NCBI GenBank assembly: GCA_025506515.1
Contig: CM046452.1
Coordinates: 105,262,551 to 105,326,550 of the forward strand
Direction: 5' to 3'
DNA: 64,000 nucleotides
From: Flaveria trinervia
Lineage: Eukaryota > Streptophyta > Magnoliopsida > Asterales > Asteraceae
Shown: positions 1 to 11,231 of the stretch, in pieces
Layout: each line of letters starts with the position of its first letter
Position numbering within the stretch: position 1 is the stretch's first letter
Program-made: the position numbers and the translations under genes
Notes under the pieces: generated by a model
Told to the model about the DNA's origin: nothing
Database searches by the model: none
The model's input: only the letters and a program-made list of their open reading frames with translations

Positions 1-540
1 TTATACTACAACCTACAGCCGGCTATACTATGAAAGCCAGCTGGATACAATTGACTAGACACTAACAAAATCAATTGTAGGATCAAAAGGCATATCTGCC
101 TTTTGACCTTGTGACTATGACATGCCATAGCTCACATCCTTATACATTATAAAAAGGATAAAGTACATAAAGTGGAAAGTTTCAGACTCAAGACCTCAAT
201 GTACAGTTACCAAAAGCATGGACCTTTTCACCAACTCTTGTAAGTTGGTGACTTATCAGAGACGCAGCGGAAAAGGTGCTTTATGGAACAGTACATCAGA
301 TAAAGCATGTGTACTAAAAGTCTTCGGAAGAAATCTGTCTTCATAGGTTGAAGCTTCGGAAGACTTTGTCTCTTCAAGCTTCGGAAGACTTCATGTTAGG
401 CTTCGGAAGATATTGGTCTTGGCTTCGGAAGATATTACACTTGGAGTATTTTCTAATGCTTTGTGTAATTCTTCCGAAGCATTCTTCACTTCAGTACTTA
501 GTGCATGTTGCTGAAACACTTAGGCAGTTTTGGGTTGCAT
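1..540. repeat. Unidentified sequence with a TTCGGAAGA motif cluster
   Basis: No gene is recognised here. Between about 320 and 480 the near-palindromic motif CTTCGGAAG occurs five times at irregular 20-35 base spacing, plus one inverted copy (CTTCCGAAG) near 470. Such clusters occur in plant LTRs, so this is probably part of a transposable element cut by the window edge. The stretch does not match the expected downstream exons of the adjacent BOR pseudogene, so it probably interrupts it. Confidence 0.4.
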
Positions 541-884
541 CAGACTTCAGGAATCCTTACAAGAAAGGCCAATTGAGAATACCATTGCCAGGGACCTTAG
601 TGTAGATCCATGAAATTTATCTTTCTTCATCTGGGTCCTCATTTTTAGGAACTTTGATTCACTCACTATCCTAAGCACATTAAAATCACAACTAGAAGTC
701 TTGTTAAACTTGAAAAACAAATGTTTTCCTCCTTGATCAGTTTTGATTACTTGAGACCTCTTGAATGAAAAGAAAGAATTAACATCCCAAAAGTTTTCGC
801 CTGCATTCGTTTAAATCTATTGAAGAAACACAAGCTTGAAAATCGCCAAGGGAGAAACAGAACTCAGCTGTCCAAGTGCATACC
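541..884 (-). pseudogene. BOR copy A, decayed exons 4 and 5
   Basis: On the minus strand this aligns by eye with exons 4 (45136-45274) and 5 (44879-45044) of the better preserved BOR gene. Shared blocks include GGGTCCTCAT near 639, CATCCCAAAAGTTTTCGCC near 784 (TTCCCCGG in the other copy) and CAGCTGTCCAAGTGCATACC near 866. Exon 4 lies at about 751-884 and exon 5 at about 541-668, with a shortened intron between. Several small deletions destroy the reading frame. Exons 1-3 of the same copy lie at 17023-17655, separated by a nested retrotransposon. Exons 6-13 are not in the window, or lie beyond its left edge. Confidence 0.8.
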
Positions 885-1005
885 CTACAAGGTTTATTGT
901 AAAAGTCATATCTATAAGTTATGAAAATATCACAGAATAGTCGATCAAGTTCTAAAATGTTTCTATTTACACTTATGCAAATTTTTTCAAGTGGGACCAC
1001 TAAAC

Positions 1006-2349
1006 TTAACACCCCCCCATGACCCGGGCGGGACTTCTCATTGATACAGCTTACAGCAAAGTTAATTGAGTTTTCATTACAAACTATAATATCATCAACT
1101 TGTTATATTACTAATTTACAACATATTTTAAAACAAACTAAAATAAAACTTCTTGGTCTTCTAGTTCCTTATTCCTCAGCAGCTTTAAGTGTTTTCCTTA
1201 GGGATTACCTGTGATACATATACTCAAAAAGAACGTCAGCTAATGCTTGTGAGCTCATGCTATACATTTTATAACAGTTGATAAAATTACTTGACATGCA
1301 AACAATTGGGTTTTTTTTTTGTGATCATTCGGGCCGTCAAATAGTATGAGCATGTGCCTGATGCATATGAGGAACCCTATCCTCTTTTCAGCCATTCGCA
1401 CAACCCCCCTTAAATATACCAGGATCCTGTATACCCCTGCCGGTCTGTGCATATAATGTAAGCAGATAATTATTACCAGTACAGACAGAACGAGTATATT
1501 ATGACAGTTTTGAAAACAGTCGTGAAACTCACCTTGGTCTTTAAGATTACCGAGACAAATAGACTTTCAGAGTTGTGTTCCTGATTAGGATGAAACAAGT
1601 CTTAACAACTAATTAAGTAAGAAAATACTACCTAGTACTAATCATGATTTGTTTTGAATAACATTTACCTTGTTTAAGCATGATTGATGAGTCCATGCCT
1701 AATCAAAATTAAATTAATCACCACCCAACATGATATTGACTCTAAATCCTACTCTTAATAATTATATTAAACTTATAATTCAAACGTAAAATATTAGAAG
1801 TTAATTACATACCTAAATAAAAATACAAGAGATTCTGAAATATATGATCGCCACCAATATCATATAACACACAAGAGTTTGTTTGAGATTGAATTTGAAT
1901 ATATAAGGAAATTATTAATGATGGTGTACATATACACATATAACAGACTATAACCTTATCAGTTGAATGAATGTATATCAATACATGCATTACACGTACC
2001 ATGATATATTGATTCTAAAGTTTCATATAATATTATTTATTTTATAATTAATTTAGCTGCTTACTCGTTTTTTTTCATATAACTTTTAAATATAACATTT
2101 TATAAAGTTTCGAATATGTCATTGGGACGAGTTTATTTTTATCTACGAGTCGACCTAAGTTACGTTAAAAACAGAACACGTTTAAATATTTAATATTATA
2201 TTCAAAATATTTTAATGTTCTCTTACGACACTAAAATTAGTTTAAAACTAAAATAGTAATTTTACTCATTACTCTCCTCCCCAATATATGAAAGAAAAAC
2301 TTCGTATTTCACATATTTATAACTGCTATTTAAAATTTTGGGTGTTACA
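1006..2349 (-). repeat. 3' LTR of the outer element
   Basis: This long terminal repeat pairs with 14658-16109. It is about 110 bases shorter, through several internal deletions (for example in the stretch corresponding to 14970-15060), and has many substitutions. The pair looks clearly older than the LTR pairs of the other two elements. The inner end GGGTGTTACA is followed on the minus-strand 5' side by a purine-rich tract (GATGGGAAGGAT), the likely plus-strand primer. Confidence 0.88.
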
Positions 2350-3490
2350 TCCTTCCCATCTAACAGAAATTTCGTCCTCGAAATTTAGCTTTACTTGAGA
2401 AGTGAGGGTATTTATTCTTATAATGACTTTATTCAAGTCTTTATAATCAACACACATACGCATTGTCCCTATTTCTTCTTAACAAACATTTTGGTTGATC
2501 TTCAAGACGAAGAGCTTGGCTAAATAACCCTTTTTGAATTATTTCTTCTAGTGCTTCTTGAGTTCTTGCGCATTTCTGTCTGGGCTAATACGGTGCCTTG
2601 GCAATCGTGTTGTCCCGGGTACTAATTCAATCCGAAACTTCAATTGTCTATTAGGTGGAAGTCCTGGGAGCTTATCAGAAATACCTCAAGGTATTCCTGT
2701 ACTACTGGAATCTATATCTAACTTTTCTTATTTCCTTTGGTGTTTACACAATAGGCCAAAAATGTAAAACACCCTTTTCTCATATCTTTTTGTACTTGTG
2801 CTATCATGATGAGATTTTTTTTATTCTTTTCAATGCAATCTCCTAATATGGTTAATCGTTTGTCGTTGGGTAACTGAAGTCAGACAATCTTTTTATCACA
2901 TATTATTTCTGCGTTATGTAGGGCTAAACAATCCCTACCTACAACTATATCGAATTATTCTAGTTCCATAAGCAAGAAATCAATAAGAAATGGATGACCA
3001 TTTAAATTTTTGATACAATTTTTAATGATATCTACAATTTTCTTTTAACTCCCATCAATTATTTCTACTATGCTTGTATAGTCTAATTTTTATGATTTTT
3101 TATTCAAATAAGGCCTAAAGGTATTTGATACTAAACTTCTGTTGGCACCAGAATCAAATAATACTCGCGCATGTATATTATTGACAAGATACGTACCAGT
3201 GATCACATCTGAAGCATTACGAGCTTCCTCGGTTCTCAACACGAATGTGCGCCCTTTAGGTTTGTTTGATTGTTGATTGTTTTCATGTTGAAGCTTTGGA
3301 CAATTGGGTTTCATGTGTCCTGGATCTCCACATTCAAAACACCTTCTTTTCTCCTTGCATTCTTGAAGAAGATGTCCAGTCCTTTTACAATTAGGACATG
3401 GTTATGTGCGGCACGCCCTGAATGATTTTTCTTGCAAATAATACATTGAGGCATTTCTCTAGGTTTCTTAAGTTGTTATTTATGGTATCA
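2350..3490 (-). pseudogene. Outer element: zinc knuckle, protease and start of reverse transcriptase
   Basis: Read on the minus strand from 3490 downward. A cysteine-rich stretch includes the CCHC knuckle CFECGDPGHMKPNC (near 3300-3345). It is followed by an aspartic protease with the active-site string LFDSGANRSLVS (near 3140). Next comes an FRIELVPGTT-like linker (near 2620), and then the N-terminal part of reverse transcriptase ending in MRMCVDYKDLNKV (2420-2465). The sequence then jumps to the purine tract and LTR. No YxDD box, RNase H or integrase is present. Several stops and frameshifts interrupt the reading. The element is therefore a deleted derivative that would need proteins supplied by another element. 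Confidence 0.8.
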
Positions 3491-3871
3491 CCTTTTGTGA
3501 CATCCGTCACCTCAAGGTCCGTCGAACGACATAAATAACATGGAAATATTTTAATTAATCTTCCTTTTCTTCATGAACTCCTGCTTTACGGAATCATGTC
3601 CTTCTTTTTTCCCTTGTGCCTGTACTTCCTTCGAGAACGTGTGTTAAGCATAAAACTTTTATAAATTTCATCACCATTACCACCAAATATATCATTTTTA
3701 ATTTCGACCATTGTCATTAATAAAACCATTTTAGGCTATCAAATGCCATTAAACACGCTTCTAACCGTAAATAACAAACATTTTAAGATCGTAATCAACC
3801 GAAACAAATTTTGGGAAACTCGAGGGTTAAGTGCAGGGACTAAACTTGTAATTCTGCAAACCTGGGCTGGG

Positions 3872-3878
3872 TATATAA
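3872..3878 (+). promoter_or_regulatory. Probable TATA box of the LTR promoter
   Basis: TATATAA lies in the context GGGTATATAAACCCC and is unchanged in the 3' LTR at 11611-11617. Its place in the first part of the LTR fits the U3 promoter of a Ty3 element. Transcription would start roughly 30 bases downstream, near the pyrimidine-rich stretch at 3900-3950. Confidence 0.6.
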
Positions 3879-4257
3879 ACCCCATTCCCAGCCATTTATC
3901 CCCAACTTCATCTTCTTCACCTTCAACCTTTTCTCCACTTTTTCTCTTGATTTAGCACCAAAAATCGTCACGTTTGTCGCGTTTTCACCATCAAATCTTG
4001 GTTATCATCGTGTGTACGCGTTCCTAGTAGGTAGACAACCTTGTTCAACCCGTTTTTGGTTCGATTTCACTGCTGCGAATTCTAGGTTTCGGGTGCTCGG
4101 GTTCACCCGAGCACATGAGGTCGAGTGGGTGCGTGTGAGGTCTTTCTGCTTGTGTTTCATGTTTGTGTATGTTTATTGAGTGTTTCTGGAGGTCCTCGTG
4201 GTATAAAAAGCGTTAGAGCAGCTCGGGGGCTGCTCACCCGACCACAGTCGCGATTCT

Positions 4258-4690
4258 GCAGTTCGGGCGACTGGGTCTGTCATGCGATTGAGCCGTGCGA
4301 CTGAGTGAGTCGTGCGACTGAATCATGCATCTGAGTCTATCGTGCGACTGAGTTGTGCGACTAGGCAAGTCGTGCGACTGAGTCGTGCGACTGGGTGTTT
4401 GATGCGATTGAGTCATGCGTGTGAATGATTGTGTGCGATTGAGTCAGGTGACCGACTGAGTGTATGCGATTGTGCATGTTTCGCACGACTGGAGTCCAAT
4501 CGCACGAATGAAGGTTCAATCGCACGAAAGTAGCTAATCGCACGATTGAGGTTGATTCGTGCGCATGGAGGTTGGGTCGTGCGAATGGGTGTGTTGTGTG
4601 GTGCGACTGAGTCCAATCGCACGAATGAAGGTTCAATCGCACGAAAGTAGCTAATTCGCACGATTGAAGGTTGATTCGTACGAATGGACG
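4258..4690 (+). repeat. Degenerate short tandem repeat inside the LTR
   Basis: About 430 bases built from variants of a 13-base unit close to CGTGCGACTGAGT, followed by longer units containing AATCGCACGAA and its inverse TTCGTGCGA. Both orientations occur, so single strands could fold extensively. The 3' LTR carries the same block at about 12002-12420 with fewer units. Open frames across it on the minus strand (Ser-His-Asp-Arg-rich) are repeat artefacts. Confidence 0.8.
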
Positions 4691-5795
4691 TGGTCAAGCG
4701 TCTGGTCCCGTCGTGTGTTGATGATGCGTGTGTCTGCTTGTGTTTGCTACCCCGACCGAACCGATACAACCCGAACCGACCAAACATTACTATACGCTTT
4801 ATACATGTCATTAATGCTTAACCATAACTGTCAATAGGTGTTTGACCGATCATTGCATTCAACTGTTGGAAATCTCGACCTTTCATACTTACCACTTAAC
4901 ATGTGAGTTTCGTGGCCCCTTTTTATGCTTATACTATTTTACCAACATTTACAAACATGGGGGAAAAGTATGCTCGCCCGTTTCTATGCTGTACAACATA
5001 CATACAATTTCATACAAGGAATCAACGTGATACTGTGTTGCACGTACTTATCTGATACATGCTTGGTCTGCTGTGTGGTTCTATCTTTGCAACTATTTAA
5101 TTCCAGCGTGGGAACCGACGGTTAGGTATTGGTAGTACTACTGGGTTGACACCCCCACCCTCGTGTTGGTATACTAGTTAGTACCAACAATAGCCAGGTA
5201 CGGGTCTTGGGTGAATATACGCCGACAATTTCTTTGTGTACGTCGTTAGGTTTGGTTGCAAAGCTCATGTCATGTGATTTTACTTGTGTATATAACTGTA
5301 TTCACGGTATTCCATATCATTTACTTTATACAGCATCACTTACATTTTTATTACTTAAACCTGCGAGCTCACCAACAATTTTGTTGACCATTTTGAGCAT
5401 ATCTTTTCAGGTGATCATGCTAGCTGAGGTTCTAGGTGTGCTGCCTTAGTGGAGACCCTAGGATGCATTTTTGGGCTAAACATGTTGACAAACAGTTATT
5501 TGAACAATGTTGAACTATGTAACAATTACAATCTTTTGAAACTTGTTCCCGGGTTGTGGGAATTTACATTACAATTTCAGCTTATGTGATTATGTGAATC
5601 GCTTATCCTGTTATGCATATGGCTATGTTGTCGTGAGCATTGACTATACACGACACAAGTCCCCTTGTTGTCGGGTGTCGTCATGACACGCTTGTCATCA
5701 TTTTATTATTGCATCTCTATCGCTTACCATGTGTTATGACGATTCCCGTCTCGTCGCAATCCCGTGTTTCCGCTCTTAGCGGGGGTGTGACAGAC

Positions 5796-5808
5796 TGGTA
5801 TCAGAGCC
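5796..5808 (+). other. Primer binding site (initiator methionine tRNA)
   Basis: TGGTATCAGAGCC starts three bases after the 5' LTR end. This is the standard complement of the plant initiator tRNA-Met 3' end used by many plant Ty3 and Ty1 elements to prime minus-strand DNA. Confidence 0.9.
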
Positions 5809-6465
5809 ATTGGTTATAGAGAATTAGGCAATACACTTGACCTAGACTATAACCTAGGAACCTTCGTAGATTGCATGCCAGGGTTGTGTGCATTTTATCT
5901 CATACGTGTCCTCATTACTTGTTCGTTATCTATCTGTTTTTGTGATCTTTCCACCCTATGAGAGAGCCTTGTGCTCACTCTTTTATAGGATGCTCCTATT
6001 AGATCTTCCGTTCCCTCTGCGCGCCAAGTTATCATAACCAAATTCGGGTATTGAGACCCGAAGAGATCTTCACAGATCATATGCGCTTAACCTTGGATGG
6101 ATACTGACCGACCCGGGAGGCTATGTCTGAATCCTTTAAGGATGCGAGATAGGCAACCTCCACAGGCTATACGTGATTACTTGCTTGGGCTCTCAGTTGA
6201 CCTGATGATTATTATGGATATGATGTAAAGGAAAGTCGGATGTCATGTAACCGGATCGGGCATCATTCTCGGTACATCGTGGGTGTGGTGGGAACGCTGC
6301 GGGGAACCCTATATATAAACATCACCGGTATACCGAGAATATGCTTGAAATGGGCTACATGGTGATCTTGACCGACCGGAACATGAACATTGGAATTGAA
6401 TAAACGGATACTTGTGTATCATATGGTGACTAAAGCTTACATGTTATCTCTTTTATGAATAGAAC
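5809..6465 (+). other. Untranslated leader of the nested element
   Basis: About 650 bases between primer site and gag, without a convincing open frame. In this class of element the stretch holds the packaging signal. No specific signal is recognised here. Confidence 0.5.
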
Positions 6466-7876
6466 ATGCCGCCTCGAAGGTCTACTCGCAGTAATAGTAG
6501 CGGAATTGAAACCCCAAGAGGCAGAGGCAGAGGCAGAGGCAGGGGAAGAACCCCAAGAACAAGCGATGCTCCTGCCAGTAACAATCAAGGAACAGGGAAC
6601 ACTGATGTGGCAGCCCTGATCGCTCAACAGTTGGCTGCCCTGATTCCTACTATCGTGGCCCAAGTGAGCGATGCTCTTCAGAATTCTCACCCCCACGGGG
6701 ACGATGGCAATGAAAATGAGGATAACGTAACCCGACTGGGAATGAAAGCAATCAGGAGACCGGAAATGGTGGTACAGCCGATAACGAAGCTGTAATTATT
6801 AATGAGACCGGGGTTGTGAATACTAGACGGGGATGTTCGTACAAGGAATTCGTGGCTTGTAAACCACGAGAGTTTGATGGCAAAGGTGGAGCCATAGCTC
6901 TGACCAGATGGCTTGAAAAGATGGAGGCCGTGATCGACATCAGCGAATGCCTCGATAGTCAAAGAATTAAGTACGCCACTTGCTCACTACAGGGCAAGGC
7001 ACTGACGTGGTGGAACACTCAAATTCAGGCTAGGGGAAGAGAATCCGCGATGCAAATGTCGTGGGATGAGTTCAAGGCCCTAATCACCGAGGAGTACTGT
7101 CCTCTCAATGAGATGTAAAAACTTGAGCATGAGTTCTGGAATCATGCCATGGTGGGGGCTGGGCACGCAGCTTGCACCGATCGTTTTCATGAGCTAGCAA
7201 GGTTGGTTCCGCATCTAGTCACCCCGGAATCAAAAAGGATAGAGAGGTACATTTGGGGACTTGCGCCTCAAATCCGGGCAATGGTAACCGCTACTCTCCT
7301 CAAGCTCATATCTAAGAGCGCGATTCTAAAGCTGCGCTTTGACCGATGAAATGGTGAGAACGGGAGTTTTGGGTAGAGGAGCTGAAAAAGAAAGGATTTT
7401 GGGGAAACGAGCTGATCGAGTGCCGGGAAGTTTGATAAAAGGGCCAAGACAACCAGAAACTTTGTGGCAGTGACGCAGGGCAGGCGAGAGTATGTGGGTC
7501 CGCACCCCAAATGTGACAAGTGCAATTATCATCATCCCCCAGGAACGCAGTGTCGGGTGTGCGCGAATTGTAGACGCCCGGGCATCTTGCAAGAGACTGC
7601 AGAACAGCGCCGAATATGGTTGCACCGGTCAACGCGGTTAACCCCGCCGGGAATGCAAGAGCTTGTTATGAGTGTGGAAGCCTTGATCACTACCGAAACA
7701 TGTGCCCCAGGCTGAATCGGGCACCGGGTCAACAAGGAAACAACCAGCAGCAAGTGATGGCCATAGCTGGAAATCAAGCCCCGACCAATCAGGGGAATAC
7801 AGCTCGGGGACGTGCATTCGTCATTGGAGCCAACGATGCTCGCCAGGACCCGAATGTTGTCACGGGTACGCACTAA
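6466..7876 (+). pseudogene. Nested element gag polyprotein, frameshifted
   Basis: It starts MPPRRSTRSN at 6466 with an Arg-Gly repeat (GRGRGRGRGR) typical of Tekay-like gag N-termini. A capsid-like retrotransposon gag domain is seen at 6816-7350 (YKEFVACKPREFDGKGGAIA, then LTWWNTQIQARG and WDEFKALITEEYCP). A CCHC knuckle, CYECGSLDHYRNMC, lies near 7660-7700, preceded by a CDKCNYHHPPGTQC motif near 7515. The protein is spread over at least five frame segments (6466-6795, 6816-7118, 7149-7349, 7464-7560, 7616-7876), with a stop at about 7118. The gaps look like one- or two-base indels. Gag would form the cytoplasmic virus-like particle. Confidence 0.85.
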
Positions 7877-7879
7877 CTC

Positions 7880-10800
7880 AATAATCACTTTGCATCCTAC
7901 TGTTTGATACTGGAGCAGACAATAGCTTTATATCTTCTGAGTTTATGCAATTGCTTGATTTGAGCCCTAGTAGGCTAGAAACTAGCTACTCTGTAGAATG
8001 GCCAACGGTAGGATTGTTCAGGCCGATGAAATTATTAGAAAGTGCTCGATAATATTAGAGGACCACACCTTCGATATAGACTTGATACCCTTTGAGCTAG
8101 GAAGTTTCGATGTGATTGTGGGAATGGATTGGTTGTCGAAACACGGGGCCGAGATTGTCTGTCGAGACAAGGTGTGCGAATCCCTATGTCAGACGGGGAG
8201 TACTCAGAATTCAAGGAGAAAGACCGGGGAGAAACTTAAAGCTTATTTCCTGCATGAAAGCACGTCGGAGTTTACGAAAACAGTGCTACTCTTTTCTGGC
8301 TCATGTGGTGGAAAAGAAGAGGAGGAACAGGAATTGACAAATATCCCTATAGTGCGGGATTACCCAGATGTATTCCCAGATGACTTGTCTGGTTTGCCTC
8401 CTCCACGACAGGTGGAATTTCGTATTGATTTGGTTCCTGGAGCTACACCGGTAGCAAAGACACCGTATCGGTTGGCACCGTCTGAAATGCAAGAGTTATC
8501 TAGCCAGTTACAGGAACTACTGGAGAAGGGTTTTATTCGGCCGAGTCACTCGCCATGGGGAGCACCAGTGTTATTTGTCAAGAAGAAGGATGGAGAAGGA
8601 TGGTCTTCCGTATGTGCATCGACTACCATGAGTTGAACAAATTAACTGTGAAGAATCGGTATCCTCTCCCCAGGATCGACGACCTGTTTGATCAGTTACA
8701 AGGAGCTTCGTATTTTTCCAAGATCGACCTTCGGTCTGGATATCACCAACTAAGAGTTTTCGAGGAGGACATACCGAAGACAGCATTTAGAACTCGTTAT
8801 GGGCACTATGAGTTCTTGGTCATGCCGTTTGGATTGACTAACGCACCAGCTGTGTTCATGGAATTGATGAATCGGTGTGCAAACCTTACTTGGATAAGTT
8901 TGTGATCGTATTCATCGACGACATACTTATCTACTCTCAATCGAAGGAGGACCATGAAGAACACCTTCGGGCAATACTGGAACTGTTAAGAGAAGAAACT
9001 TTTTGCCAAGTTCTCGAAGTGTGAATTCTGGCTGAGAGAGGTGAAGTTTTTGGGTCATGTAGTTAACAAAGACGGGATTCATGTAGATCCCGGCAAGATC
9101 GAAGCGGTAAAGAAATGGGATACACCCCAGACACGCCTTCAGAGATACGGCAGTTCTTAGGATTAGCCGGATACTATCGTCGTTTCATTGCGAACTTTTC
9201 AAAGATCGCTCAACCGTTGACATTGCTGACTCAGAAAGACAAGAAGTTTGATTGGGGAGATGCGCAAGAACGGGCGTTCCAAACGCTGAAAGATAAGTTG
9301 TGCAATGCACCGATATTGTCCCTCCCAGACGGAACTGATGATTTTGTGGTGTACTGTGATGCTTCGCATCAAGGGTTGGGATGTGTACTAATGCAGAAAG
9401 ATAAGGTGATCGCCTACGCTTCGCGACAACTTAAGGTGCACGAGAAGAACTACACGATTCATGATCTTGAGTTGGGCGCTGTAGTATTCGCACTTAAGAT
9501 ATGGAGGCATTACCTGTATGGAACCAAATGCATCGTATACACAGATTATAAAAGCCTTCAACATATTCTGGATCAGAAGGAACTCAATATGCGACAGCGA
9601 CGTTGGTAGAGCTTCTTAGTGACTACGATTGTGAAATCCGGTATCATCCGGGGAAAGCTAACGTGGTGGCTGATGCTCTAAGCCGCAAAGAACGTGTGAA
9701 ACCACTACGTGCTCGAGCTTTGGGATTAACCATTCAAACAAATTTGAAAGCTCAGATCCAAATTGCGCAAAGTGAAGCGTTGAAAGAAGAAAACCTTGCG
9801 GGAGAAGAATTCCGAGGATTGGATAAACAACTGATGTGCAAGGACGATGGCGTACAGTACTTCGTGGACCGTATATGGGTACCCAAGTGGGGAGGTGTAC
9901 GTACCTTGGTCATGGATGAAGCACATAAGACACGATATTCTATTCATCCTGGCGCAGACAAGATGTACCACGATCTCAAAGATCTGTACTGGTGGCCAGG
10001 CCTGAAGAAAGACATTGCCACATACGTCAGCAGGTGCTTGACATGCTCGAAAGTTAAAGCTGAACATCAGAAACCATCGGGATTATTACAGCAACCTGAA
10101 TTCCCGAGTGGAAATGGGAGAATATAGCCATGGATTTCATTACCAAACTCCCTAAAACAAGCAACGGGCATGACTCGATATGGGTCGTAGTGGATCGAAT
10201 GACGAAATCAGCACACTTCTTGCCAATCCGAGAAGACTACAAAATGGACAAGTTAGCGAGATTGTACATTAAAGAGGTCGTGACAAGACACGGAGTGCCG
10301 GTGTCAATCATCTCCGATCGTGATGGCCGATTCACTTCACGATTTTGGCAAACACTACAGAAAGCAATGGGCACTCGATTAGACATGAGTACCGCCTATC
10401 ACCCTCAAATAGATGGCCAAAGTGAACGAACCATACAAACGCTAGAAGACATGCTGAGAGCGTGTGTAATTGACTTTGGTGGTAGTTGGGATACTCATTT
10501 GCCATTGATTGAATTCTCATACAATAACAGCTACCACACCAGCATTGGGTGTGCTCCGTTCGAAGCGTTGTACGGAAGGAAGTGTAGATCACCCGTTTGT
10601 TGGGCCGAGATTAGTGAAAGTCAGCTAACAGGCCCAGAGATCATCCAGGAAACAACCGACAAGATCTTCCAAATCAAAGATAGGCTGAAAGCCGCTAGAG
10701 ATCGCCAAAAGAGCTACGCCGACAATCGTCGAAAGCCTCTAGAATTCAACGTTGGGGACCGAGTGTTACTCAAAGTCTCTCCTTGGAAAGGAGTTGTTCG

Positions 10801-11197
10801 GTTTGGAAAGAAAGGGAAGTTAGCCCCGAGATACGTTGGACCGTTCGAGATTACAGAAAGAATTGGTCCAGTGGCTTACCGATTAAGGTTGCCACAAGAA
10901 CTCAACAATGTGCATGATACTTTCCATGTGTCGAACCTCAAGAAGTGTTTGGCTGAAGAATCACTTCACATACCCATTGACGATGTCACAATCGACGAAA
11001 AGCTTCATTTTATTGAGGAACCCATTGAGGTCATGGATCGTAAAGTCAAACAGTTGAAGCGCAGTAGAATACCAATTGTTCGCATAAGATGGAATTCGAA
11101 ACGAGGGCCAGAGTTTACATGGGAACGGGAAGATCAAATGAAACTCAAATACCCACACTTATTCGTGGATGACACTCTTGGACCTAACTCCAGCTGA
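7880..11197 (+). pseudogene. Nested element pol: protease, RT, RNase H, integrase, chromodomain-like tail
   Basis: The protease active site (DTGADNSF) lies near 7910-7930 and the DVIVGMDWL block near 8110. Reverse transcriptase runs from about 8400, with CIDYHELNKL near 8615, LRSGYHQLRV near 8740 and the catalytic FIDDILIYS near 8912. RNase H follows with VYCDASHQGLGCV near 9350. The integrase zinc finger (HPGADKMYHDL...CLTCSKVKAEH) is near 9945-10070. The catalytic core from 10130 has the expected acidic residues (MDFITK, SDRDGRFTS, TAYHPQIDGQSERT). The tail ends IRWNSKRGPEFTWER, a chromodomain-like end typical of Tekay/Del elements. One-base shifts near 8600, 8890, 9000, 9605 and 10120 break the frame. 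The segment 10130-11197 is open for 355 codons. Confidence 0.92.
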
Positions 11198-11231
11198 ATT
11201 TCGGGACGAAATTCTCTCAACTGGGGGATAC
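11198..11231 (+). other. Pre-LTR palindrome and polypurine tract of the nested element
   Basis: Immediately after the pol stop lies AATTTCGGGACGAAATT (from about 11199), an imperfect palindrome. It is followed by CTCAACTGGGGGATAC, which abuts the 3' LTR. The G-rich run is the likely plus-strand primer. The same palindrome-plus-purine layout occurs in the other two LTR elements in this window. Confidence 0.7.

Larger units (their letters stand above)
3496..5792 (+). repeat. 5' LTR of the nested element
   Basis: 2297 bp. It contains a TATA box at 3872-3878 and a tandem-repeat block at about 4258-4690. It pairs with 11232-13502. The main length difference lies in and just after the tandem-repeat block (one 13-base unit and about 32 further bases are missing from the 3' copy). 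Confidence 0.94.

Noticed and set aside
4258..4690. CRISPR-like array
   Set aside because: The repeats are short, degenerate and have no unique spacers, and the DNA is a plant nuclear LTR.
4234..4811. Overlapping minus-strand frames of Ser-His-Asp-Arg and Arg-Thr-Asn-Leu-His repeats
   Set aside because: They arise from the short tandem repeat in the LTR, recur in the other LTR, and change with repeat copy number.
5207..5449. 80-codon frame present identically in both LTRs (also 12915-13157)
   Set aside because: It lies in non-coding LTR sequence, and the identity only reflects LTR duplication.
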